Notes: generated from the letters alone by a model not told the origin. A DNA stretch of 64,000 bases from Proteles cristata cristata (GCA_017311185.1 JAESUZ010005113.1:62001-126000), one strand, 5' to 3'. Positions 22,997-35,929 are shown, counted from the first letter of the stretch. Numbers and translations: made by a program.

Positions 22997-23341
22997 AAAT
23001 CCTACTGTTTTAAATCCTTGTAGTAGTTAAGAAATATATTGATTGGTAGGTATATTATGTAAGGCTCAATATAAGGTATTTGGTCAAATTTATGTGATTT
23101 TTGATTGGGTAATACTATGAACTTAAAAAGAAAAAAATTATCATGGGATCATTCTACTTATGTCTTGAAGAAATGAGGCTTGATGCAAATTGAAGAAAAA
23201 ATGAGATTTTTAAATATGGTTGGAAAGTACTCAACCAAAATGTAGCTAACAAAATACAGCAGTATACTAAGAGATTATACATATTGAACATATAAGTTTT
23301 TATCAAAATTATAAGACTGGTTAAAAAATTAGAAACCATGT
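22997..23341. other. no gene seen
   Basis: AT-rich unassigned sequence. Confidence 0.4.
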
Positions 23342-23534
23342 TAATGTAGAGAGAGAGAGAGCACAAGTGGGGAAGAGGCAGAGAGTGGGAGACATAGAAT
23401 CTGAAGCATGTTCCAGGCTCTGAGCTGCCAGCACAGAGCCCCAAAATGGAGCTCGAGCTCAAACTCACAAACTATAAGGTCATGACCTGAGCTAAAGTCC
23501 AATGCTTAACTGACTGAGCCACCCAGGTGCCCCC
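23342..23534 (-). mobile_element. felid tRNA-derived SINE
   Basis: Minus-strand copy from the GA tract to CCACCCAGGTGCCCCC; its A-rich tail is short. Confidence 0.9.
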
Positions 23535-24375
23535 TTAGCAGTTTCTATAGCCTAAAATATTTAAACACCGCTAGACCTCCAAACTTCAGAGAAACTAAGT
23601 ATATTTGATCTCATTTCCAACTATAAAACCAGATCTCAAATAGGGCATAAGGATACTCTTTGTTTCTTATCTGCGGTGTGTACAGTAGCATATATGGAAC
23701 TCCACATTTTGGTTATATATTTGATAGAAAGCTGGACTTTGGTTTTGAATTGTGGTGTAATGGTGAACATCTAACCACATGAAAAGCAGTTGGATCTTTG
23801 TTCTGATTCCTCAGTTTTCATCATGCACATTCAGAGAAATGCCTTTTTATCATTTAGTTTAAGTGCCCCAGGTAGTTGGAAATCATAAGTGAGAAACTGG
23901 ATATAATGTCAAAATAGCTATTTTCACAATAAAAATCTCAACTTTCCTGAAAGTTTAAAAAAATGAAACTATGTTAATGTAGATTTCAGAAGTAATAAAT
24001 TAAATGAGAATAATAATTTCAATATATGCAAAAAAATTAAATAACTGCTATAGATTCATTCTTGATCTTAAAGACATAAAAAATGAAAAGTTAGTCATAG
24101 AAGGTTTAACATGTTTAACCTGATAAAGATGATACATCAGAAACTGATAGCAAACATTTTGTAATGATAAAAACTAAATCATAAAGCAAGAACATTCAAT
24201 ATAATTCAGATGTTCTAGGCAATGACATAAAATTAAAAATAAAAAAATGATTTTTCTGTATCATCTATCTATATACACCTTTATTACATAAAGGGAAAAC
24301 TCATCTTGTGATGATATTACAAGATACAATACTTGTAAAACTCAAGAAGATCAATATAAATATACTTTTTTTAAA
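23535..24375. other. no gene seen
   Basis: AT-rich, apparently single-copy. No exon or repeat recognised. Confidence 0.45.
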
Positions 24376-24376
24376 G

Positions 24377-24557
24377 GGGGCACCTGGGTGGTTCAGTCAG
24401 TTGAGCATCCAACTTTGGATCAGTCATGATATTGCAGTTCATGAGTTCAAGCCCAACAACAGGCTTGCTGTCAGGCTGTCACTTCTTCAGGTCCTCTATC
24501 CACCTCTCTTTACCCTTTCCCCACTTGTACTCATCCCCCCAAAAATTCTTTAAAAAT
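24377..24557 (+). mobile_element. felid SINE, diverged
   Basis: Starts GGGGCACCTGGGTGGTTCAG; the middle is shortened and the tail is C/A-rich. Confidence 0.88.
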
Positions 24558-25534
24558 ATTTTTAAAGAGAGTAGGTGAACTAAACAAGATGTCCACTTAA
24601 CAAACCAATCTTTTCTCTTTAAAACATCACTAGCTTCACTGCAGATGAGTTATAATTAAAATAAGTTTTATTTTGCTTGAGCAGCTCAAAGATTATGACC
24701 GCTTTTTAAAGGTGATTATCAATAAAACTTAACAGATAACCACAAACTTCATGTCTTAAACAATACACATTTATTATCTCACAGTTTTTATGGAGCAGAA
24801 ATGTAGTACAGCTTCACTTGCTCTTCTAACTTGGCTTTTTTTTTTTTTCTTAAAGACTACAATCAAGGTGCCAGTCACCACTGGATCTGGGCTAGGGAAG
24901 TATCTGTTCCAAGCTCATTTATATGGCCACAGGCAAAATTCCAAGAAAGTGGCTGCTGGATTGAAAGCTTCAGCTGCGAGCTGGCTTTTGGCCTGATGCT
25001 GCCATCAGATCCTTGCCAAATGGTTTTCCTCAACATGGTAATGTACTTTGTCAAAGTTAGTAAGGAGGAGCGTCTGCTAACAAGACAGATATTAGAATCC
25101 TTTGTAATCTAATGATGGAACCGATATCACATCAAACTTCAGATAAGAATTCAGTTATTCAAGGGGAAATGATTACACAGGCCATTAAGACCAAGATGCA
25201 GAGATCATTGGGAGGAAAATGAAAATTTGAGTTTAGAAACCACATCTTCCTGGCTTTTGTTTTCTCAAAACTAAAAACTTCAACAATAAAAATATGCTTA
25301 CTCTTTTTACTTCAAAATATGGCCATAAGTAGAATGATTATAAACAGGTATTCAGTATAAATATGCTATAGAAGAAAACCTGTTATTATTTTGATTTTTA
25401 TTCTTTTTCCTAAACAGCTTAACATCTCAAATAATAATTGATGTTACTCCTTCCTTACTCTCACTTGTCCCACTGATTCTATTAGATTTGTCATAATTTA
25501 TTACATTCCATTTTTGATATTATAACTTTTGAAA

Positions 25535-25772
25535 AAAAGTTAATGTTTATTCTTTAAAGACAGACAGAGAGAAAGAGAGAAAGAGACAGAGACAGACAGA
25601 CACAGAGCATGGGTGGAGTGGCACAGAGAAAAAGAGGGAGACAAAGAATCTGAAGGACGAACCAGGCTCCAAGCTGTCAGTACACGCACAGCTCAAACTC
25701 ACAAAGCACAAGCTCAAGACCTGAGCTGAAGTCGGACGCATAACCGCATAACCGACTGAGACGCCCAAGTGA
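25535..25772 (-). mobile_element. felid SINE shared by both block 1 copies
   Basis: Diverged copy (GA/GACA tract, head GAGACGCCCAAGTGAC). The same insertion is present at 49508-49718, so it predates the duplication. Confidence 0.85.
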
Positions 25773-25785
25773 CTTGATATCTTAC

Positions 25786-25887
25786 CTTTGTTCTTGACAT
25801 TTTCCTGGGAAAAGCGATAATATGCAAGCAGTAGAAGTACTAAAATGATCATTCCAAATATAATCATAGTATTTTTTGTCCAACTTT
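25786..25887 (-). CDS. butyrophilin-like transmembrane exon, copy 1
   Basis: 102 bases between a TTTTTTTCCAG acceptor and a GTAAGA donor, entering and leaving in phase 1 as butyrophilin transmembrane exons do. It encodes SWTKNTM, then the hydrophobic helix IIFGMIILVLLLLAYY, then the cytosolic juxtamembrane RFSQENVKNK. The exon would anchor a type I immunoglobulin-superfamily protein in the membrane ahead of the heptad exons and B30.2 domain. It is open and its splice sites are consensus. The nearest downstream candidate exons on its strand are the damaged 27-bp and B30.2 exons at 13 kb. It shares most residues with the exon at 49730-49831. Whether it is transcribed is unknown. Confidence 0.75.
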
Positions 25888-25906
25888 CTGGAAAAAAACA
25901 AAACAA

Positions 25907-27257
25907 AACAAAACAAAATGTAGATGTGCAATTAGTGTCAATTTTTCATTCTTAGTCCCCTTTCACCCATATAGAGCCCACTTGTATCATTTACTCCCAC
26001 CTGCGGAGGTTTGAGAGTTGTCTTTGTTCAAACAACAGAAAGATGTTTTTTGAACATCAGCTACTTTCATGACATTACACTAAGCTGCTCTGAGGGACAC
26101 ATCAAAACAGAAGTTACAGTTCCTATGCTAAGAAAATTTCCCTAGATATATATATCTACATCTATAGATATAGATATATCTGGATCTCCAGGGACTCTCT
26201 TTCTTACATTCCCAGAACAATGATGCTTGGATAAACTTATTTAACCACTGTGGATTGAACTAGGAAAAGGACTTTACAAGACATTTTATGAGCAGCTTCC
26301 ATACCCAAAATCCAGTTTATGCTAACTCTCTGTGAGATGGAAAATCTATCATTCTATGTCAATATTCCAACTGGAATTCAGAGAAAGACTTGTCCCACCC
26401 ATATCTCTCATTCCACTTTTGAACTTACTACCTTTTCTACCTCTTAATTTCCTACATCTCTCATCTGTGCAATGCATAATTGCAGCCCAAGATGCAAAAT
26501 CGTCCATTTCTTTGTCGTATTCTCATCTCCATTCAATTCAGAACTTCTACTCTGAATTACCCTATTTCTGACAGTCTCTCCTCTTGTTCTTTTCATTGTT
26601 GGCCCTCACTTAATTACCAAAAAATTAACATATACTATCAAATAGTTGTTTTCAGGGTTCTTCATTTCTTCACAATAAACGATACTGGGGTTTCCTTGAC
26701 TAAACACTGGTCACTCATATCCTGTCCAGGAGGCTACTTACTTAACTTTAACCTTTCTTTTTTTTTCTCTCTCTCTCTTTCTCTAGTCAGAGAAGTGAGC
26801 TTATCTTTTTATATACTTTGAAGGCTGCTCTCAGGATATTGTTTGACCAACTGCATTAACAAATCTACTTGTGTTTTGCAATACAATCAGCTAAGCCACT
26901 CAATTCTCATATCGAGTTTGAATATATATATTGGCCTTCTGATGACTTTCCCGGATTTATTTCAAGTTTTTCCTCTGTAAGACTTGGGTGTAAACCTGAG
27001 CATCTTGAGAAAAGTCATTGATGGTACATTTCAGAGCTGTCTGTCACTCTTATTGGATTCTTGTATACTTATGATTGAGATTTCTAATGTTTTTTGAGTC
27101 AAGTCCTCACATAATCATGACATGATTTTTTTTTGTTGTTTTTGTTTTTTTCAACATGAATTTTTCTTTCAAAAATCAGTGCGGAATCCTTTCTTTTTAA
27201 ACCAATATTCTGTCTCTAGGTTAAATGTGCCACAATTCCATAAAGTATGCTTTAAAA
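25907..27257. other. intron-like sequence of block 1 copy 1, no gene
   Basis: No exon recognised. Includes a short AT/GATA-like tract (26146-26180) that in copy 2 has grown to a long AT/GA microsatellite, and a CT-rich tract near 26.77 kb. Confidence 0.5.
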
Positions 27258-27469
27258 AATTTTTTTTTTATTTATTTCTAGGAGAGATAGAGAGAGACAG
27301 CGTGAGCAGGGGAGGGTCAGAGAGAGAAGGAGTCACAGACTGAAACAGGCTCCAGGCTCTGAGCTGGCAGTCAGCACAGAGCCCGACGCGGGGCTCGAAC
27401 TCACGAACCGCGAGGTCATGACCTAAGCGAAAGTCGGACGCTTAACCGACTAAGCCACCCAGGTGCCCC
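27258..27469 (-). mobile_element. felid SINE found only in block 1 copy 1
   Basis: Well preserved minus-strand SINE with TGCTTTAAAA at 27248-27257 and 27470-27479. Copy 2 has the uninterrupted empty site (about 51343), so the insertion followed the duplication. Confidence 0.95.
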
Positions 27470-28562
27470 TGCTTTAAAATTTTTGTATTAAAACTATTGG
27501 TTGTTTGAAATGAGTTTAAAATTTATTCAGGATTTCTGATTCCAGTCGAGATGTATTTAATCTCTCACCAGAAATTAAAGACGGGACAAAATACCTGGAC
27601 CAACAAAACACAAGATGTTGGAAATTGGACAAAAAAGGACAGTGATCTCAAATGGAGAGGAAACAAATGAGGTGAGGTCTAAAATCTCCACACCTTACTC
27701 TATAAAGAAAGTTTTCAGGCTGCCTCTGAGAAAATGGCTGAGCCTGGAAGAATCCTTGAGTGGAGAGGACAAACATGAGAGGCTAGGCATACCAAGGCAG
27801 AGTTCATAGAAGACGAGAGAGCTGCACAAGGACAGAAGTCAGGAGATCTGCATAAAGTCCACCCTAACTCCTTGCGTGAGTATTGAGCAGCACAAACATG
27901 TGAAGAAACTACTTGAGGATAGAAACCATCTGAAGGTAACTAAAGAAGACCTAGAGAAATGGATGATCCTACCATTTCTATGGATTCGAAGACTCAATAT
28001 GTTAGAATACCATATCTTCATAAAATGATTCCTAGATTCAGCATATTACAATTAAAATTCAGCATACTCTTTTTGTTAAAAATGGTATGACAATTCTAAA
28101 ATTCATGTGGAAAATAAAAAGAAAAAACTTGAATAGCCCAAACAAACAAAAATCTGAAGAACAAAATTGGGAGAACAATACTACCTAATTCCAGCATTTA
28201 TTATAAAGTTACTTGGATGAAAACAATGTGGTGCTGGTGTAAAGAAAAAAAAAACCCAAATAGAACAACTTAAAAGAATTCAGAAATAGAGCTACATACA
28301 TCTGAACAACTGATTACCAATAAAGGTGAAAAGACAATAGCTAGATACATATGCATATCCATATGAAAATAAAAGATTTCATCCAAGCCTTGAAACATAT
28401 TTAAATGAAACATAGACATAAATATGAAACCTAAACCTATGAAAGGTCTCAAAGAAAACATAGAGAATCTTGGTGACCTTGGGTTAAACATATTGACACC
28501 AGAAACACAATCCACACACAAAAACTAGTGATACATTAAATCTCATTAAAATCAATAGTGTT
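27470..28562. other. old L1-derived/intronic sequence, no gene
   Basis: Eroded sequence resembling old L1 ORF2 in the plus direction (AATTCTAAAATTCATGTGGA, AATTGGGAGAACAATACTAC). Matched base for base in copy 2. Confidence 0.5.
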
Positions 28563-28764
28563 GGGATGCCTAGGTGGCTCAGTCACTTAAGCATCTGACT
28601 CTTGATTTCGGCTCAAGTCATGAACTCACGGTTGATGAGATGGAGCCCCATGTTGGGCTTTACACTGACAGCACAGAGCCCACTCGGGGTTCTCTCTCAC
28701 TCTCTCTCTCTGTCCCTCTGCCACTCACTCTCTTTCTCTCTCTCAAAATAAAAAAATAAACATT
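28563..28764 (+). mobile_element. felid SINE shared by both block 1 copies
   Basis: Starts GGGATGCCTAGGTGGCTCAG. The same insertion is at 52437-52653, where GAGAT is amplified. Confidence 0.9.
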
Positions 28765-29440
28765 TAGTAACACAATCACTCTTTTTTTCAAGACACTTTT
28801 AAGACAATGAAAAGATAATCTATAGTTTGGAAGAAAATTGTAATGCACAAATCTTATTGTATTGTGTTGTGTCCAGAATATAAAGGACTCTCAGAATGCT
28901 AATAAGAAAACAATACAAAACAGGTAAAAGATTTGAACAGATATAGGATGAAAAATAGGTTCATGAAAAGATGTTCAGCATCATTAGTCATTATGATTGC
29001 AAATTTATACCGAAATAAGATAACAACTACACATGTATCAGATAGTCTAAAATTAAAAAGCCTGGTTCTCACGCTTGATCCAGCAGGGAAATGGTCTGGC
29101 CTAAAACTGCTCCGCTGCTCTCCCGGCTAGATCCCCGGCTGGGAAGGAGCCACCCTGCGGTTTTATATTTTGGGTGGTATCAATAAAGGGCGCGGACTAA
29201 GATCTGGAAGCAAGGCAAGGCTTGGGACATAGAACACGGCCAAACCTTGGGTAAGGCCGCGGCCTAGGGAAATCGGATCCAAAAGAGTGATTTACAATGC
29301 TTGGTTCAAGAAGAGACTGGGGCGACACTATTTTTCACCTTACAACCACCAGAGAGGGACCTCAGGGAGCGGCCAGTGGGACGCAGTGGGGGCTAAGAAC
29401 TGCCTACACCAAACCATGCCCATCACTGCTAGAGACCTGC

Positions 29441-29656
29441 TTTTTTTTTTTCAATATTTTATTTATTTCTGAGAGAGAGTGAGACAGCATGAGCAGGGGA
29501 AGGTCAGAGAGAGAGGGAGACACAGAATGTGAAGCAGGCTCCAGGTTCGGTGCTGGCTGTCAGCACAGAGCCCGACGCAGGGCTGGAACCCACACTGTGA
29601 GATCATGACCTGAATTGTAGTCAGACGCTTAACCGACTGAGCCACCCAGGAGCCCC
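29441..29656 (-). mobile_element. felid SINE inside the L1 5'UTR
   Basis: Complete minus-strand copy, poly-T at left, head GCCACCCAGGAGCCCC at right. Confidence 0.92.
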
Positions 29657-29878
29657 AAGATAAGCTTTTTTTTTTTTTTTAATTACCTGAGCCCAGGTCA
29701 AGCAACATGGACGCACTGCCGTGATTAATTCTAGATCAATTCTTTCTATTCATATATATTTTCCTTTCTCTCATTCGAATCCCTGTCCTCTGCTGGACTG
29801 GGCACTCTAATCATTGGTTTGCTTAAACAGTCGCATTTAATCCATTCTCTACATGTATATTCTACACCTCCATCACTA

Positions 29879-29882
<4 letters not shown>

Positions 29883-29922
<40 letters not shown>
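29883..29922. repeat. (TC)n microsatellite
   Basis: About 20 TC units in the L1 5'UTR. Confidence 0.93.
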
Positions 29923-29925
<3 letters not shown>

Positions 29926-30468
29926 GGAATAATTAGACTATACAGTTTCTCTGATTAAGCCTCTTAGTCTCTCTGCCTGGTCATTGTCCAATTTTGCTTC
30001 CTACCGGCCCTGTCATTCCTCTCTTTGTATATGCCCTTCCATCACAACTGCATACACCCTGCTCTTTATTTGTAGCTGGGAATTCTGGTTTTATGCTTTA
30101 AAATTTTCCTTTGTCTTTTTGGTTTTTTCTTTTTGCTTTTCTCCTTTTTTTTCTTTCTCTTTTTTCCATCTTTTTTTTCTTTTTCTTTTTCCCTTTCAGT
30201 TTGCTTGTAGGTTGGCTTTGTCTGTGCATTTGCGTGCCTTTGTTACCTGTGTGTTTGTCTATCTGTTTTCTTTTCCAGGGCTACCTCAAGAAACAAGCCA
30301 AAGTACACATGGTGGAGAGTCCCAAATACCGCTATAAGTAGGGAAATAAAACAACCAAAGTATCAACAAGAGAGACCAAGAGACACCATTAAAAGAGCAC
30401 TTCCTGAATGGACAGGCCCAGGACAGTCAACGAGCCTTCTTTAATATAGGAATAGTCACAGGTGCAGA

Positions 30469-31267
30469 GTGTATAACAAACTTTTAAAACTAACAAGAGA
30501 CAGAAAGCTAGCCAAAATGATGAAATGGAAGAACTCTTCTCTAAAGAAATTCCAGGAAGAAATGACAGCTAAAGAACTGCTCAAAACAGATATAAGCAAC
30601 ATAACTGAACATGAACTTAGAACAATAGTAATAAAATTAATCGCTGGGCTTGATAAAGACATGGAAGACACCAGAGAAGCTATTGCTAGAAAGACTATGG
30701 AGCTTAAAAATAGTTGTGATGACTTAAAAAATACTATAATGAGGTGCATAATAAAATAGATGCATCCAATGCACGGATAGAAGAGGCAGAGAGGAGAATA
30801 GGTGAATTAGAAGATACAATTATAGGAAAAGAGGAAGCCGAGAAAAAAAGATACTGATCCAGGAACACGAAAGGAGAGTTCCAGAGCTGAGTGATACAAA
30901 CAACCAAAACAATATCCATATTGTAGGAATTCCAAAAGAAGAAGAGAGAGGGAAAGGCGCTGAAGGAGTCCTTGAACAAATTATAGGTGAGAACCTCCTT
31001 ACTCTGGGGAAGGAAACAGACATTGAAATCCAAGAGGTACAAAGAATTCCCCTGAGATGCAAATTGAATCGATCTTCTGCACAACATATCATACTGAAAC
31101 TGTCAAAATATAAAAACAAAGAGAGAATTCTGAAAGCAGCTAGGGAGAAAAGGGCCCTAACATACAAAGGGAAACCTATCAGAGTAGTGACAGACCTATC
31201 TACTGAAACTTGGCAGGCCAGAAAGAAATGGCAGGAAATCTTCAATGTGATGAACAGAAAAAAATAG
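30469..31267 (+). pseudogene. L1 ORF1 remnant
   Basis: Starts MYNKLLKLTRDRKLAKMMKW, then a Lys/Glu-rich coiled coil and, after frameshifts, KETDIEIQEVQRIPLRCKL (around 31.0-31.07 kb) and the C-terminal NRSSAQHIILKLSKYKNKER / GKPIRVVTDLSTETWQARK. That is the order coiled coil, RRM, CTD of the ORF1 RNA-binding protein. At least two frame changes break it. Confidence 0.82.
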
Positions 31268-31652
31268 CAGGTGAAAATCCCCTATCCAGCAAGCCTGTCA
31301 TTTAGAATAGAAGGAGAGATAAATGTCTTTCCAAATAAACAAAAATGGAAAGAATTCATCACCACTAAACCAGCCCTACAAGAAATCCTAATGGGGACTC
31401 TATGAGGGAAATGTTGCAAGGAATGCAAGGTACCAGGGACACCACCACAAGCATAGCATGAATCCTACAAAGAGCACGATGACTTAAACCTACATTTTTC
31501 AATGCTAAGACTGAATGTAAACAGACGAAATGCTCCAATCAAAAGATATAGGGTAGCAGAATCGATAAAAAACAAAAACAAAACTCATCTATTTGCAGTC
31601 TATAAGAAACTCATTTTAGACAAGAGGACACCTTCAGATTCAAAGTAGGGGG

Positions 31653-32345
31653 ATGGAGAAATATGTACCATGCTACTGGAAGTCCAGAAAAAGCTGGAGT
31701 AGCTATACTCATATCAGACAAACTGGAGACTTTAAAGTAAAGACAGTAACAAGGGATGAAGAAAGGCATTCTAATATCATTACAGAGTCTATCCACCAGG
31801 AAGACCTACCAACTGTAACTGTATATGCACCAAATACAGAAGAACCCAAATACATAAAACAATTAATCACAGACAGAAACAATCTCATGGATAAGAATGT
31901 GCTAATAGCAGGAGACTATAATACTCCACTCATAGCAATGGATAGATCAGATAGACAGAAAATCACGAGAGAAATAATGGACTTGAATGACACATTGGAC
32001 CAGATGGATTCGACAGATGCATTTAGAACTCTACATCCTGACACTATGGAATCGACTTTCTTCTCAAGTGATCATGGCACATTCTCTAAGATATTTCACT
32101 TACTGGGTCATAAAGGAGACCTCAATAAATATACAAGAATTGAGATCATACCATGCACACTTTCAGATCATACTTCTATGAAACTCGAAATCAACCACAG
32201 GAGAGAGTCTGGAAAACCTCAAAAACCATGGAGGTTAAAGAACACCCTACGAAAGAACGAATGGGCCAATCAGGCAATTAGAGAAGAAATTTCAAAATAT
32301 ATGGAAACAAATGAAAATGAAAATACAGCAATCCAATCTCTATAG
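31653..32345 (+). pseudogene. L1 ORF2 endonuclease-domain remnant
   Basis: A 230-codon frame from the apurinic-type endonuclease: IAGDYNTPLIAMDRSDRQK (the GDFN-like motif with Y for F), TFFSSDHGTFSKI and the terminal LSDHTSMKLEIN with the catalytic SDH motif. Intact ORF2 would continue to the reverse transcriptase, but a stop follows at 32344 and the RT part (32.85-33.7 kb) lies in other frames. Its RT catalytic motif region reads LFEDDM instead of LFADDM. Confidence 0.85.
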
Positions 32346-34843
32346 GATGCGGCAAAGGCAGTCCTTAAGAGGACTGTAAGTACATTGCACTCCTGGCCTA
32401 TTTCAAGAAATTAGAAAAAGCGCAAGTATAAAAATCTAACAGCTCACCTAAAGGAACTAGAAGGAGAACAACAAGAACACCCCCAAAATCCAGTAGAAGT
32501 AGAGAAATAATAAAAATCGGGGCAGAAATGAACAATATAGAATCCACCAAAAACAGCTGAACAGATCAATGAAACCAAGAGTTGGTTTATGAAAAAATAA
32601 ACCAAAGTCACAAACCTCTAGCCAGACTTCTCAGAAAGAAAGAGAGTGCACACAAATAGACAAAATCATGTATGAAAAGGGACTTATTACAACCAACCCC
32701 TCAGAAATACAAGCATTTGTCAGGGAATACTATGAAAAATTATATGCCAACAAACTGGACAACTTAGAAGAAATGGACAAATTCCTAAACACACATTCAT
32801 TACCAACATTCAAAGGGAAGATATAGAAAATCTGAACAGACCGGTAACTAGTGAAGACATTGAATCAGTTATCCAAAAAACTCCCAAGAACTAAGAGCTG
32901 CGGGCCAGATGGCTTCCCTGGGGAATTCTGCCAGACATTTAAAACAGAGTTAATACCCATTCTTCTCAAGCTATTCCAAAATAGAAATCGAAGGAAAACT
33001 TCAAGTCTCCTTCTACGAAACCAGCATCACTTTGATTCCCAAGCCAGACAGAGACCCAGGGAAAAAAGAGTACCACAGGCCAATATCGTTGATGAATACA
33101 GATGCAAAAATCCTCAACAAGACACTTGCAAATTGAATTCAACAGCACTAAAAAAGAATTATCCACCATGTTCAAGTGGGATTCATTCCTGGGTTGCAGG
33201 GCTGGTTCGATGTTCACAAATCAATCAATGTGATACATCACATTAACAAAAGAAAAGGTAAAAACCATATAATCCTGTCAATAGATGCAGAAAAAGCATT
33301 GGACAAAATACAACATCCCTTCTTAATAAAACCCCTCGAGAACGTTGGGATAGAAGGAACTTACTTCAACATCTTAAGCCAGTTATGAGAAGCCTTCAGT
33401 TAACATCATCCACAATGGGGTAAAACTGATAGCTTTCCCCTTGAGGTCAGGAACACGACAGGGATGTCCACTCTCACCACTGATGTTTAACATAGTGCTG
33501 GAAGTCCTAGCATCAGCCATCAGACAATAAAAGGAAATCAAAAGCATCAGAATTGGCAGAGAGGAAGTAAAACTCTCACTTTTCGAAGATGACATGATAC
33601 TCTACAGAAAAAACTCCACCAGAAGCCTCCTAGAACTGATCCTTGAATTCAGCAAAGTCGCAGAGTACAAAATCAACGTACAGAAATCGGTTGCATTTTT
33701 ATACACCAACAATTAAGCAACAGAAAGAGAAATCAAGAAACTGATCCCATTCACAATTGCACAAAAACCCATAAAATACCAAGGAATAAACCTAACCAAA
33801 GACATAAGAGATCTGTATGATAAAAACTATAGAAAACTTATGAAGGAAATTGAAGATGACACAAAGGAATGGAAAAACATTCTATGCTCTTCGGTCAGAA
33901 GAATTAATATTGTTAAAACATTACTAACCAAAGCAATCTACACATTCAATGCAATCCCAATCAAAAGTGCACCAGCATTCTCCTGAAAACTAGAACAAAC
34001 TATCCGAAAATTTGTATGAAACCACAAAAGAACCCGAAAAGCCAAAGTCATCTTGAAGAAGAAAACCAAAATTGGAGGCATCACCATCGTGACTTTAGCC
34101 TCTACTACAAAGCTGTCATCTTCAAGATAGTATGGTATTGGCACAAAAACAGACACATAGACCAATGGAATAGAATTGAGAACTCAGATTTGGACCCAAA
34201 AGTGTACAGCCAACTAATCTATGACAAAGCAGGAAAGAGTATCCAATGCAAAAAAGACAGCCTCTTTAACAGATGTTGCTGGGAGAACTGGCCAGCAACA
34301 TGCAGAAGAATGAAACTAGATCATTTCCTCATATCACACACAAAAATAAACTGGAAATGGATTAAGTACCTGAATGTGAGACAGGAAACCATCAAAACCC
34401 TAGAGAAGAAAGGAGGAAGTAACCTTCTTGACCTCAATCCCAGTAATTTCTTGCTTGACACATCCCCAAAGGCAAGGGAATCAAGAGCAAAAATAAACTG
34501 TTGGGACCTCATCAAGATTGGAAGCCTCTGCATGGCAAAGGAAACAATCCATAAAACTAATAGGCAACCGATGGAATGGGAATAATAGTTGCAAACGACA
34601 TATCATATAAAGGGCTAGTATCCAAAATCTATAAAGAACTCACCAAACTTCACACCCAAAAAAACAAATAATCCAGTGAAGAAATTGGAAGAATATATGA
34701 ACAGACACTTCTCCAAAGAAGATATCCAGACGGCCAACAGACACGTGAAACGATGTTCAGCGTCCCTCATCATCAGAGAAATACAAATCAAAACCACAGA
34801 CACCACCTCACGCTGGTCAGAGTGGCTAAAATGAACAAATCAG

Positions 34844-35053
34844 TGGGCGCCTGGGGGCTCATTTGGTTAAGCTCAGGTCATGATCTCATAGTTCGTGGGT
34901 TCAAGCCCCGCGTCGGGCTCTGTGCTGGCGGCTGGCTCAGAGCCTGAGCCTGTTTCAGATTCTGTGTCTCCCTCTCTGCTCACACTGTCTGTCTCTCCCT
35001 CAAAATTAAAAAAGACATTAAAAAATTTTTTTTAAAGAAAAATAAAAATAAAT
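34844..35053 (+). mobile_element. felid SINE inserted in L1 ORF2
   Basis: Flanked by AAAATGAACAAATCAG at 34828-34843 and 35054-35069. The same SINE with the same flanks occurs at 53114-53327. Confidence 0.95.
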
Positions 35054-35510
35054 AAAATGAACAAATCAGGAGACTATAGATGCTGGTGAAGTTGTGCAGA
35101 AACAGGCACCCTCTTACACTGTTGGTGGGAATGTAAACTGGTGCAGCCCCTCTGGAGAACAGTGTGGAGGTTCCTCAAAAAATTAACTATAGAAGTCCCC
35201 TATGATCCAACTGCTAGGAATTTACCCAAGGGATACAGGAGTGCTGATGCATAGAGGCTCATGTACCCCAATGTTCATAGCAGCACTCTCAACAGTAACC
35301 AAAACATAGAAAGAGCCTAAGTATCCAACTGAGGAACGGATCAAGAAGATGTGGTTTGTCTATACAATGGAATACTACACGGCAATGAGAAGGAATGAAA
35401 TCTGGCCAGATAAGGGAGAGCCAAAGTGATGGCATGCAAGTGAGGAGGCCAGAAATGTCAGTGGGGAAGGGCATTATAGTGCAGGGCTAAAAGGTTGTCA
35501 GAGTACTTAC

Positions 35511-35531
35511 CGTTACTTTTCTGAAGTTCTT
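35511..35531 (-). CDS. butyrophilin heptad micro-exon, copy A
   Basis: Exactly 21 bases between a TTTTGTTTTTCAG-type acceptor and a GTAAGTACTC donor. In phase 1 it encodes EELQKSN-like residues (first base of the first codon comes from the previous exon). Butyrophilin genes encode their coiled juxtamembrane region with several 21-bp exons of phase 1, between the transmembrane exon and the 27-bp/B30.2 exons. Length, phase and Glu/Leu/Gln/Lys composition all fit. The sister at 38656-38676 encodes ENLQKRY. Confidence 0.72.
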
Positions 35532-35929
35532 CTGAAAAACAAAACAAAAGGATTAATGTGCTATTAATGTAAATATCAAAGTAAACACACAAGAAGAAAA
35601 TTAGAAATTATCGGAAAATAGAATGTAAATCCAAACTAACCAGGATGTTGTCCATGTGTGCACGTGGGCACACTCACACACAAACACGCACTCACGCACA
35701 CACACACGGTAGCAGGTGAGCTCACTGTGATTTACACAGTGCTCTCCTGGAAATGAAAAGGGAGTGGGAAAGAGTGATGATTATACTAATTTAGAGAATA
35801 CCTGTGGAAAATTGGTTCTGGTGGTAACATTTCATTAACATCTTTTTATAATGTTCTCATTCTTTCATTTCCTAGTAAGGTCTTTCTTTAACTCTTTCTA
35901 TATCTATCCTCCTATCCTCATATATCACA

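Larger units (their letters stand above)
24785..29060. repeat. block 1 copy 1: segmental duplication carrying a butyrophilin transmembrane exon
   Basis: This 4.28-kb stretch matches 48748-52947 in the same orientation with only scattered differences. In order it holds an old dispersed repeat (24.79-25.2 kb), a shared SINE, the transmembrane exon, and a long intron-like stretch ending in old L1 sequence. It differs from copy 2 by an extra SINE (27258-27469), by lacking the L1 piece at 50420-50534, and by lacking the AT/GA microsatellite expansion at 50.1 kb. The left junction is at TTTTTATGGA and the right at TCTAAAATTAAAAAG. Confidence 0.92.
29061..35408 (+). mobile_element. L1 LINE with 5'UTR, ORF1 and ORF2 but no 3' end
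   Basis: L1 5'UTR from about 29061 (TCACGCTTGATCCAGCAGGG and onward), ORF1 about 30.47-31.27 kb, ORF2 from about 31.5 kb. ORF2 sequence ends abruptly at CTGGCCA (35408), joined to the heptad block; the last part of ORF2, 3'UTR and poly-A are missing. Two SINEs are inserted. The end segment 34680-35408 has a sister at 52948-53690 carrying the same SINE at the same site. Frames are broken throughout. Confidence 0.88.

Noticed and set aside
30111..30341. Phe-rich 'membrane protein' frames
   Set aside because: Encoded by a T-rich low-complexity part of the L1 5'UTR.
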